Part shown: piece by piece, positions 1 through 5,609 of the stretch | Numbering within the stretch: the first letter of the stretch is position 1 | How the letters are laid out: each line of letters starts with the position of its first letter | NCBI GenBank assembly: GCA_003153075.1 | Contig: PMBW01000189.1 | Coordinates: 4,628 to 11,344 of the forward strand | Direction of reading: 5' to 3' | DNA: 6,717 nucleotides | Origin: Dehalococcoidia bacterium | Lineage (GTDB): Bacteria; Chloroflexota; Dehalococcoidia; Dehalococcoidales; Fen-1064 | Translations under genes and position numbers: made by a program | The notes under the pieces: generated by a model | Databases searched by the model: none | Told to the model about the DNA's origin: nothing | What the model saw: only the letters and a program-made list of their open reading frames with translations

Positions 1-10
1 AAAGCAGATA

Positions 11-40
11 TTGTTCCCTGAGAATAAAATCAGGTATAAT
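11..40 (+). promoter_or_regulatory. Sigma-70-type promoter of the tRNA-Thr gene
   Basis: A perfect -10 box TATAAT lies at 35-40, with TTGTTC at 11-16 as the -35 box and an 18-bp spacer. Transcription would begin near 46-48, about 10 bases before the mature tRNA 5' end, the usual arrangement for a short tRNA leader. No separate promoter is apparent between the tRNA and the following peptidase gene, so this one may serve both. The assignment is from consensus matching only. Confidence 0.65.
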
Positions 41-55
41 TTGAGATGTTCACTT

Positions 56-130
56 GCCAGCGTAGCTCAGTGGTAGAGCAGCGGTTTCGTAAACCGTCGG
101 TCGCGAGTTCGACTCTCGCCGTTGGCTCCA
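56..130 (+). tRNA. tRNA-Thr, anticodon CGU, CCA encoded
   Basis: A complete cloverleaf can be folded by hand. The acceptor stem pairs 56-62 with 120-126 (one G-U). The D-stem is GCTC/GAGC at 65-68 and 76-79. The anticodon stem pairs 81-85 with 93-97, with loop TTCGTAA at 86-92. The variable loop is five bases, and the T-stem GCGAG/CTCGC encloses the loop TTCGACT at 108-114. The anticodon at 88-90 is CGT, which reads the threonine codon ACG. The discriminator is T127 and the CCA tail is encoded at 128-130. Every stem is intact, so the gene is expected to be functional. A CGU isoacceptor supplements the UGU threonine tRNA, which normally also reads ACG. Confidence 0.96.
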
Positions 131-170
131 GTTGTTTTTACGGCTTGTGATCGCGGTTGGTGTTGATTGA

Positions 171-920
171 ATGGGCAAAATTATTGCTATCGGCGGCGGG
201 GAAATCGGCAGGCCCGGATATCCCGTAGAAACCGGGGAAATTGATAGTGAAATCATACAATTAACGGGAAAAATCCATCCGCGTTTACTGTTTATTCCGA
301 CGGCAACCTCGGATTCCGAATCATATTATGCTACGGTAAAAAGGCATTTCGGGGATGATCTGGGTTGCAGAACCGATGTACTTTACCTGATCAAAGACAA
401 ACCTTCCCGGCAGGAGATCGAGGGCAAGATACTTAATGCCGACGTAGTTTACGTCGGCGGCGGTAATACCCAGAAAATGATAAGGATCTGGAAACAAACA
501 GGGACGGATGTCATTCTAAAACAAGCTCACGAAAAAGGAACGGTACTCTCCGGTTTGAGCGCGGGCGCGATCTGCTGGTTCCGCTGGGGAAATTCCGATT
601 CACGCAAATTCCGCAACCCTTCTGCTAACTTGATCAGGGTTACCGGATTGAACTGGATCAACGCGCTTTATTGCCCCCATTTTAACGTCGAGAAAAGCAG
701 GCGTCCGGAGTTGATCAAAATGATGAAGAGGACACCCGGTGTTGCGCTGGCTTTCGATAATTGCTGCGCGTTCGAGATCATTGACGGCAAATACAGGATA
801 TTAAGTTCTAAACCGACAGCCAATGCTTACCGGGTTTATTGGCGGGCGGGGAAACTGCACGAAACCCTGATTCCACAGGAAAAAGTATTCAGGCCGCTGG
901 ATGCGCTGCTAAAGAAATAG
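171..920 (+). CDS. Peptidase family S51 (peptidase E / cyanophycinase-like)
   Basis: This 249-residue cytoplasmic protein has the class-I glutamine-amidotransferase-like fold of peptidase family S51, whose characterised members cleave Asp-X dipeptides (PepE) or cyanophycin. Visible family marks are the glycine-rich start IIAIGGGEIG (4-13), LLFIPTATSDS (39-49), VVYVGGGNTQ (92-101), the nucleophile elbow GLSAGAICW with Ser130, an acidic segment NSDS (141-144), and CPHFN (168-172) with the likely catalytic His170. The length is typical. ATG 171 is the first possible start, because an in-frame TGA immediately precedes it. No Shine-Dalgarno sequence is evident, so initiation may be weak or SD-independent. 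The gene begins 40 bp after tRNA-Thr with no clear promoter or hairpin between, so co-transcription with the tRNA is plausible. The family is secure; the substrate is not, since Asp-dipeptidase and other S51 activities cannot be separated by eye. Confidence 0.9.
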   Translation: MGKIIAIGGGEIGRPGYPVETGEIDSEIIQLTGKIHPRLLFIPTATSDSESYYATVKRHFGDDLGCRTDVLYLIKDKPSRQEIEGKILNADVVYVGGGNTQKMIRIWKQTGTDVILKQAHEKGTVLSGLSAGAICWFRWGNSDSRKFRNPSANLIRVTGLNWINALYCPHFNVEKSRRPELIKMMKRTPGVALAFDNCCAFEIIDGKYRILSSKPTANAYRVYWRAGKLHETLIPQEKVFRPLDALLKK

Positions 921-1003
921 GGTTCTCACACCCAAAACCAGGCTGCTGGTAAAAATCCCTCTGTATCTGAGGCGGTCCGAAAATAACCATTTGGAATTAT
1001 TTA

Positions 1004-1218
1004 TGTAGATTCCTCCCGCTCTTTCTTTTGGAAATTAGTAGAAGTGCGGGATCGATGACGAACACGTCGTACATTTGCTTCGAATGGCTCCTATACTTTA
1101 CTTCGAACTGCTCCGGAAGTACCTACGTACATTTCAACTGAGGTTGAAAGTATTTCGTTGAAGACTCAAATTGAGGTCTACGGAAGTACCTCCGGTTTTA
1201 AACCTACGAGGAATGACA
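1004..1218. repeat. Putative MITE-like or intergenic repeat element, about 215 bp
   Basis: The ends are imperfect inverted repeats. TGTAGATTCCTC at 1004-1015 faces GAGGAATGACA at 1208-1218, with an exact ATTCCTC/GAGGAAT core. Inside are several short hairpins: CCCGC 1015-1019 with GCGGG 1046-1050, ATGACG/CGTCGT around loop AACA at 1055-1070, and TTTCAAC/GTTGAAA around loop TGAG at 1132-1149. There are also direct repeats: cgtacattt at 1068 and 1126, a cttcgaa..gctcc motif at 1079 and 1101, and cggaagtacct at 1114 and 1181. No open frame or transposase is present, and I see no target-site duplication. The structure suits a non-autonomous mobile or dispersed intergenic repeat, but copy number elsewhere cannot be seen from one window. 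Confidence 0.45.
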
Positions 1219-1316
1219 AGTCGTTTTCAGACAACATCATAGAATCGCATTATTTGCGTACGTGTCTGCCAACCTCCTTCCCAAGGACTTGCCAGGCAAA
1301 ATAAACAATGTTGATT

Positions 1317-1345
1317 TTGACCATAAATAAAAAAAGTGATATTGT
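1317..1345 (+). promoter_or_regulatory. Probable promoter of the ROK kinase gene
   Basis: TTGACC at 1317-1322 matches five of six bases of the -35 consensus. After a 17-bp spacer comes TATTGT at 1340-1345, preceded by TG at 1337-1338 in the extended -10 position. Transcription would start near 1352, giving a leader of roughly 90 bases before the preferred ATG. The leader contains AACCGG (from 1353) and CCGGTT (from 1383), which could pair over a long loop, but I see no recognisable riboswitch. Confidence 0.5.
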
Positions 1346-1444
1346 GATTGTGAACCGGTCTGATATACCCGATTCGTAAGCAGCCGGTTGCAGGATGAGA
1401 TTTCCTAAAATGTCGCCGGTTCTTTGTCAAGAATGAGAAAAAAC

Positions 1445-2335
1445 ATGGCCATATACGGCGGTATTGAAGCAGGCGGCACCAAGTTCGTTTGCGCGGTGGG
1501 TTCAGGTCCGCAGGATATAAGGGAAATAGTCCGGATTCCGACGACCACGCCTTCGGAGACTATCGGACTAGTGATAGATTTTTTCAGCCGACACAAGAAT
1601 CTATCTGCCGTCGGCATTGCCGCTTTCGGGCCGGTCGACCTCTATCTTAATTCACCCACGTGGGGATATATTACCAGCACGCCTAAGCCGGGCTGGGCAT
1701 TCACTGATTTGGCGGGACTTATCGGCCGGGCGCTTAAGGTACACGTCGGGTTTGATACCGATGTAAACGGCGCCGGCCTGGGGGAACACCGCTGGGGCGC
1801 AGCACAGGGGTTGGACAATTTCATTTATCTGACCGTCGGCACCGGGATCGGCGGCGGCGGCCTGATCAACGGCAAATTGATGCACGGGCTGGTGCATCCG
1901 GAGATGGGGCATATTCTGATTCCGCATGACAAAATAGCCGATCCTTACAAGGGGCATTGCCCTTTCCACAGCGATTGTTTTGAAGGATTGGCCTGCGGCC
2001 CCGCCCTATTGGAACGTTGGGGTCAACCGGCCGAGGCGTTGCCCGCCGACCATCCGGCCTGGGCGTTGGAGGCCCGTTATATTGCGCTAGCTTTACATAA
2101 CTATATATGCACTCTATCGCCGCAAAAGATTATTCTCGGCGGCGGGGTGATGCAGCAGCCGCAGCTGATGCCGTTGGTCCGTCAGAATGTGCAACAAATA
2201 CTGAACGGTTATATCCACACGAAAACGATCGAGAAAGACATCGAAAACTATATCGTCCCGCCTAAACTCGGCAAACAGGCCGGCGTGTTAGGCGCGATCG
2301 CGCTGGCAATACAAACGCACAAAATAATCCAATAA
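1445..2335 (+). CDS. ROK-family sugar kinase, fructokinase-like (YdhR/GmuE type)
   Basis: This cytoplasmic ATP-dependent sugar kinase of 296 residues closely resembles the Bacillus YdhR/GmuE fructokinase subgroup, which phosphorylates fructose to fructose 6-phosphate. Numbering from the ATG at 1445, [10 protein letters not shown] (5-14) is the first phosphate-binding loop and FGPVD (61-65) a sugar-side motif. [12 protein letters not shown] (103-114) contains the presumed catalytic base Asp106, and [11 protein letters not shown] (129-139) is the second phosphate loop. HPEMGH followed by CPFHSDC gives the ROK zinc site (His156, Cys172, His175, Cys178), and [10 protein letters not shown] (229-238) is the adenosine region. 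The frame is also open to TTG 1424 and ATG 1433. ATG 1445 is preferred because family members begin with this short lead-in to GGIEAGGTK, though no start has a strong ribosome-binding site. No transporter or sugar-utilisation partner adjoins it, so fructose versus mannose or glucose specificity is inferred from family only. Confidence 0.9.
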   Translation: MAIYGGIEAGGTKFVCAVGSGPQDIREIVRIPTTTPSETIGLVIDFFSRHKNLSAVGIAAFGPVDLYLNSPTWGYITSTPKPGWAFTDLAGLIGRALKVHVGFDTDVNGAGLGEHRWGAAQGLDNFIYLTVGTGIGGGGLINGKLMHGLVHPEMGHILIPHDKIADPYKGHCPFHSDCFEGLACGPALLERWGQPAEALPADHPAWALEARYIALALHNYICTLSPQKIILGGGVMQQPQLMPLVRQNVQQILNGYIHTKTIEKDIENYIVPPKLGKQAGVLGAIALAIQTHKIIQ

Positions 2336-2346
2336 GCTCATTTTTA

Positions 2347-3225
2347 CTACGGGCTGTTACTGAAAGCCGGGCCGTTGACATCGGCGTTATTATTGTAGCC
2401 GTAGGTTTCCCAATATCCCCGGAAATTTGTATCTGAAGACAGTTCGATGCGCGTCACCCATTTGGCCCATTTATACCCGAATTTACTCATGGCGACCACC
2501 TGAAAAGGAAATCCTCTTTCCGGCGGCAGGGTGAGGTCATTATCCTTGAGCGCGATGATGATCTTATTATCGTTAACGTAGCTTAAGTCGAGTGAGCTGT
2601 AACCCTCCGGCACGTCGGTGGTGTGGAAGATAACGATCTTTGCCTCCGGTTTCACACCTGCATCCGCGAAGATAGCGCTAAGCATGGGTCCGGTCCATTT
2701 CGCGGTGAAATTCCAACCTTCAACACAATCCAGATCCATCAGCTGGGAGATCTGGGGATATTTTTGCTGTAAATCGGCATAGGTCAATGTCAGCGGATGG
2801 TCGACGAGTCCGTCAATCGTTAATTTGTATGTGGCCATATCGATGGTTTGTGTCCCGGATAGCGCGTTGTTCAGTTGTTTGCTCATCGGAGTCAGTGTTT
2901 TTCCCTGAAATTCCGTGGCCTCAATTTCGTGGTTTGTATTTGTAGTTGTATTAGTAGTTTTAGCAGATGTAGTGACAGTTGCTGGGGCTGTGGCCGTCGC
3001 TGATGTTCGCGGTGTAGTTGATGCAGAGGTTGCAGAAGTAGTGGTAGAAGTATACGGGGACATCGTCGTCGGTCGTGAGGTTGTCGTCGATGCTGTAGAC
3101 GTTGTAGTTATTACCGGTGTACTTGCTGTAGACGAAGCGGTACAGGCGCCTAACAACGGTAGCGCGGCAATAAACAGCGCAGCAAGAAACGAAAATATAA
3201 TTCTGTATTTTAATGTTGTTTTCAT
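2347..3225 (-). CDS. Lipoprotein molybdopterin-dependent oxidoreductase (sulfite oxidase/MsrP fold)
   Basis: This 292-residue protein has three parts. Residues 1-28 are a signal peptide ending in the lipobox LGAC, with Cys28 the likely lipidated residue. Residues 29 to about 98 are a linker made almost entirely of Thr, Ser and Ala. From about 103 to the end lies an oxidoreductase molybdopterin-binding domain. Marks of the last are TYKLTIDGLVDHPLTLTY (132-149), DLDCVEGW (164-171) with Cys167 as the expected molybdenum ligand, GFPFQVVAMSKFGYKWAKWV (238-257) and FRGYWETYGY (268-277). It resembles the catalytic subunit of MsrP (YedY). The protein should sit on the outer face of the membrane, with the linker spanning the cell envelope. 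The twin-arginine motif normal for exported molybdoenzymes is absent. There is no heme-binding motif, and no MsrQ-like membrane partner is recognised beside it. ATG 3225 is well supported by GGGAGG nine bases upstream. Substrate unknown; methionine sulfoxide or another S/N-oxide is only a family-based guess. Confidence 0.88.
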   Translation of the reverse strand: MKTTLKYRIIFSFLAALFIAALPLLGACTASSTASTPVITTTSTASTTTSRPTTMSPYTSTTTSATSASTTPRTSATATAPATVTTSAKTTNTTTNTNHEIEATEFQGKTLTPMSKQLNNALSGTQTIDMATYKLTIDGLVDHPLTLTYADLQQKYPQISQLMDLDCVEGWNFTAKWTGPMLSAIFADAGVKPEAKIVIFHTTDVPEGYSSLDLSYVNDNKIIIALKDNDLTLPPERGFPFQVVAMSKFGYKWAKWVTRIELSSDTNFRGYWETYGYNNNADVNGPAFSNSP

Positions 3226-3234
3226 GCCGGCATA

Positions 3235-3275
3235 CCTCCCAACGGGACTAATTCGAGCTTAATAGTCACAGTATA
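3235..3275 (-). promoter_or_regulatory. -10 box and ribosome-binding site of the molybdo-lipoprotein gene
   Basis: Reading the minus strand, TATACT at 3275-3270 is a good -10 box; no convincing -35 box sits at the proper distance. Downstream, GGGAGG at 3240-3235 is a strong Shine-Dalgarno sequence nine bases before ATG 3225. A nearer ATG at 3233-3231 is only one base from the Shine-Dalgarno and reaches a stop after three codons, so it is unlikely to be used. Confidence 0.5.
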
Positions 3276-3347
3276 CAGGGCAGAGGGTTAAATAATCATA
3301 AAATCGGCGGCGTAAAGATAACAGAATCGTGACATTTAAAACCATCA

Positions 3348-3397
3348 TTGTTGAAAGAATCGGGATAGTTTATAATATCCGCAAAAGAAAGTGAGGA
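3348..3397 (+). promoter_or_regulatory. Promoter and ribosome-binding site of the small membrane-protein gene
   Basis: TTGTTG at 3348-3353 and TATAAT at 3371-3376 are separated by 17 bp; an overlapping TTGAAA at 3351 would leave only 14. GAGGA at 3393-3397 lies seven bases before ATG 3405 and settles that start. The region shares the 179-bp divergent gap with the molybdo-lipoprotein promoter, but the two promoters do not overlap. Confidence 0.55.
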
Positions 3398-3404
3398 TGG
3401 GAGT

Positions 3405-3932
3405 ATGGTGAGTGACGAAGGAACCGGAAAAGCTTTGCGCATTGCGCGAATATTTTATATGATATTTTTATTCGCAATCCTGATTTATGCGGATATATTG
3501 TATTTCTGGCCTGTTATTCCCGAGGTCTCGAAAAATGTCGGGTTTGATAAAGACTTTGTGCATCAGTGCACCATTATCTTTTCGTTTTTTGGAGTTCTTT
3601 GTCTGGGATACTCGTTTTTCATACCAAAAATGATGATCCAGAGATATAAAAATAAACCACAACCCAAACGAAAGCAATTATTCACTTTTCCAATTATTTT
3701 AAATAAGGCTGAAAGCCTGGCTTTTTCTATTCAAATTGTGCGTATCGGCACGTTCATGGCCACCTCCGTTCTCGGCCTTGTTCTAGGTATCTTGGGGGCT
3801 GGTTGGCAAATCACCTTGCCTTTTTTGGCCGCTTCAATTACTGCTTTGGTTCTGACCTTCCCCACACAAAAAAGGTGGCAGCAGTTGCTGGAAAAACTCA
3901 ATTCCATTACGCCATTAAACCCTGATGAATAA
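3405..3932 (+). CDS. Hypothetical four-helix membrane protein
   Basis: I do not recognise this 175-residue protein. Four hydrophobic segments are visible at about residues 14-36, 55-77, 108-131 and 134-154, which fall into two hairpins. They are joined by a basic loop (79-91, containing QRYKNKPQPKRK) that would face the cytoplasm by the positive-inside rule, which puts both termini in the cytoplasm as well. The C-terminal tail (155-175) is short and mixed in charge. There is no signal peptide, metal-binding cluster or catalytic motif. The start is supported by GAGGA seven bases upstream and a plausible promoter. It is divergent from the molybdo-lipoprotein gene and precedes the FAD oxidoreductase by 91 bp, a gap that has its own -10-like box, so functional linkage with either is unproven. 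Its base composition is more AT-rich than that of the FAD oxidoreductase gene downstream. Confidence 0.75.
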   Translation: MVSDEGTGKALRIARIFYMIFLFAILIYADILYFWPVIPEVSKNVGFDKDFVHQCTIIFSFFGVLCLGYSFFIPKMMIQRYKNKPQPKRKQLFTFPIILNKAESLAFSIQIVRIGTFMATSVLGLVLGILGAGWQITLPFLAASITALVLTFPTQKRWQQLLEKLNSITPLNPDE

Positions 3933-3968
3933 CCCGACCTATTTAGAATAAATATAGTTACCTTCCGA

Positions 3969-4017
3969 TATAATATGGGCTACAATTGGATATTATTAAA
4001 TCATTTCCGATGAAGGG
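3969..4017 (+). promoter_or_regulatory. Candidate -10 box and ribosome-binding site of the FAD oxidoreductase gene
   Basis: A perfect TATAAT lies at 3969-3974, but no good -35 box stands 16-18 bp upstream, so promoter strength is uncertain. GAAGGG at 4012-4017 is a reasonable Shine-Dalgarno sequence six bases before ATG 4024. The box suggests that this gene can be transcribed independently of the membrane-protein gene before it. Confidence 0.4.
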
Positions 4018-4023
4018 TGTACT

Positions 4024-5583
4024 ATGGAAACGATCGAAAAAGACCTGGTAATAATCGGGGCCGGGATAAACGGTCTCTCCGCCGGGCTTGCTTATGCGCT
4101 GAATAATGATTTGCAGAAGAAGCGCGTGTTGATCATTGAAAAAAATCCGGTCAGCGGGGGTTACGTCCGGTCATTCGACCGAAAAGGTTACCGGTTCGAT
4201 ACCTGTCAGATGATTTCCAATGTCTCAGACATACTGGACTATTTTGGTGTAGAGATAGATTTTTATGAGTTCGGCCAGGACTTCGTCAAGGTGTTCAGCG
4301 TAGACCCGGCAAATAACAGCGTGAAAAAATTTGCGCTCTATTCAGAAGGAAATGCTTTCGAGGAACAATTCATCAGGCTGTTTCCATCCGAAGCGGCGAA
4401 GCTGCAAAAATTCTTCGATTATTCTTTGGCCATGTTCCACGAGATCTATAGACTCAAGTACGACCCCGGGATTTTTGATATTGCTAAAATGCTGGTTACG
4501 TGCCCGAAAGTTGTGCTCAACCGGAATAAGACCTTTTCCGCCTACCTGAAGATGTTCGGCATCGATAACCCGGAAATAGAGCTGATGTTCCAGGTGTTTT
4601 CCGGCATGTGCGGCCTGCCTAATGATAAAATCGCCGCGCTGTTGACCGTCGGGGTGATGTATTCGCTGCGGGAAAAGGCATACCGACCCCGCGGCGCATT
4701 CGAGGAACTGCCCCGGAAGATGGAACGGCGGTATTTTGAGCTGGGCGGCCAACTGTATCTGAAGACCGAAGTGGAAAAAATCATCATCGAAAAGGAAGCG
4801 GTAGAGGGCGTAGTTCTCAACGACGGCTCATTGGTGCGCACACGGAAAATTATATCCACGATCGATGTAAAAACGACGATGCAGGATCTGGTCGGCATGG
4901 AAATATTGCGTTCGCTTAATTCCGAATACGCTGAAAAAATCGAAAAGCTGCAGATGACGACCTCATCCTTCACTGTCGGACTGGGTATCGATAACGCCGA
5001 TTTTTTGATCAAAGCGGGATTGCCGTGCGGGTACGGCCTGCTGACGCTGGGCAATGAGTGTTACGATCAACTCTATCCCGCCTTCGAAAATAACGAATTC
5101 AGGTTCTCGGAAAATTGTTTCTATATCGGCATCAATTGCCCGCCGCCTTCCGAAAGGGAAAAACCTGTCCTTTCCATAATGGCAGCGCCGCTGCCGGTGG
5201 AGGATTGGGTGCGCCTCAGGAATACCAACCGGACCAAGTATAATCAGAAAAAAGAGCAGATTGCCGAAATGTTGTTAGATATCGTGGAAAAACACCTGGT
5301 AACGGACTTGCGCAAGCACATCGTGGTCAGGGATGTTGCCACACCGGCTACTTACGTCCGGTATTCCGGTTCCTCCTCCGGTTCGATCTACGATATGGCG
5401 GCGGTGCCGGAGAATTTCGGGGCGAACCGGTTGCCGGTGAAAACCCCGATCGACGGCTTGCTGGTGCCGAAATTCGCCCACGGTGTTTTCGGCGCGATGA
5501 ACAGCGGGCTGCAGGCGATCGATATCCTGATGGACGGCAAGGTCATGCGCGGTAACTCACGGTTTATGAAAATGGGGAAGTAG
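4024..5583 (+). CDS. FAD-dependent phytoene desaturase-like oxidoreductase (CrtI/RetSat superfamily)
   Basis: This 519-residue flavoprotein belongs to the phytoene desaturase / carotenoid isomerase / retinol saturase group, which desaturates, saturates or isomerises polyene lipids using FAD. The N-terminal dinucleotide fold is clear: DLVIIGAGINGLSAG (7-21), the ribose-binding acid in IIEK (37-40), and GGYVRSFDRKGYRFDT (45-60), the usual second motif. Near the C terminus, RYSGSSSGSIY (446-456) and IDGLLVPKFAHGVFGAMNSG (476-495) correspond to the closing FAD/substrate segment. There the typical glycine-proline-rich stretch is replaced by AHGVFGA. Length is typical. No phytoene synthase, prenyltransferase or other carotenoid gene is in the window, so a carotenoid substrate should not be assumed; a quinone, polyprenyl or other lipid is equally possible. 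ATG 4024 has an AAGG-type ribosome-binding site. The gene ends 21 bp from the convergent nuclease gene. Confidence 0.87.
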   Translation: METIEKDLVIIGAGINGLSAGLAYALNNDLQKKRVLIIEKNPVSGGYVRSFDRKGYRFDTCQMISNVSDILDYFGVEIDFYEFGQDFVKVFSVDPANNSVKKFALYSEGNAFEEQFIRLFPSEAAKLQKFFDYSLAMFHEIYRLKYDPGIFDIAKMLVTCPKVVLNRNKTFSAYLKMFGIDNPEIELMFQVFSGMCGLPNDKIAALLTVGVMYSLREKAYRPRGAFEELPRKMERRYFELGGQLYLKTEVEKIIIEKEAVEGVVLNDGSLVRTRKIISTIDVKTTMQDLVGMEILRSLNSEYAEKIEKLQMTTSSFTVGLGIDNADFLIKAGLPCGYGLLTLGNECYDQLYPAFENNEFRFSENCFYIGINCPPPSEREKPVLSIMAAPLPVEDWVRLRNTNRTKYNQKKEQIAEMLLDIVEKHLVTDLRKHIVVRDVATPATYVRYSGSSSGSIYDMAAVPENFGANRLPVKTPIDGLLVPKFAHGVFGAMNSGLQAIDILMDGKVMRGNSRFMKMGK

Positions 5584-5590
5584 GGGCGAT

Positions 5591-5609
5591 AATAATTAAT
5601 TAAATTATT
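5591..5609. repeat. AT-only inverted repeat between convergent genes
   Basis: AATAATT at 5591-5597 pairs perfectly with AATTATT at 5603-5609 around the loop AATTA, directly after the FAD oxidoreductase stop and overlapping the last codons of the opposing gene. Its position suits a bidirectional transcription end, but the stem has no G-C pairs and no clean T tract, so terminator function is doubtful. Confidence 0.3.

Larger units (their letters stand above)
921..1444. other. Gene-free stretch containing a repeat-rich element and the kinase promoter
   Basis: I see no convincing coding sequence here. The part from 921 to 1003 carries only a weak 5-bp hairpin (ACCAG 937-941 with CTGGT 946-950) that lacks a downstream T run. 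The middle, about 1004-1218, is a distinct palindrome-rich element described separately. The part from 1219 to 1444 is AT-rich and holds the probable promoter and leader of the ROK kinase. A 67-codon minus-strand open frame at 1227-1430 has no family likeness, crosses that promoter and runs into the kinase start, so it is not treated as a gene. Confidence 0.6.

Noticed and set aside
50..256. A 68-codon minus-strand open frame across the tRNA
   Set aside because: It reads through the antisense of tRNA-Thr and the start of the peptidase gene; that is a chance frame.
937..950. ACCAG-GCTG-CTGGT hairpin after the peptidase gene as a terminator
   Set aside because: The stem is only 5 bp and is followed by an A run rather than a T run on the coding strand.
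1004..1218. CRISPR array
   Set aside because: The direct repeats are short, imperfect and irregularly spaced, with no constant repeat-spacer period.
1227..1430. A 67-codon minus-strand open frame in the gap before the ROK kinase
   Set aside because: No recognisable family, and it overlaps the probable kinase promoter and the kinase start region, so it is more likely chance.
3222..3233. Three-codon upstream open frame (ATGCCGGCATGA) overlapping the lipoprotein start on the minus strand
   Set aside because: Its ATG is one base from the Shine-Dalgarno sequence, too close for efficient initiation; probably incidental, though a regulatory leader cannot be fully excluded.
2915..3262. A 115-codon plus-strand open frame rich in Val, Ala and Asp
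   Set aside because: It is the antisense of the Thr/Ser linker of the molybdo-lipoprotein; its repetitive composition is the complement of Thr/Ser/Ala codons, and no family is visible.
4342..5054. Minus-strand open frames of 136 and 170 codons inside the FAD oxidoreductase gene
   Set aside because: They lie antisense to a gene with clear family motifs along its length and show no domain of their own.
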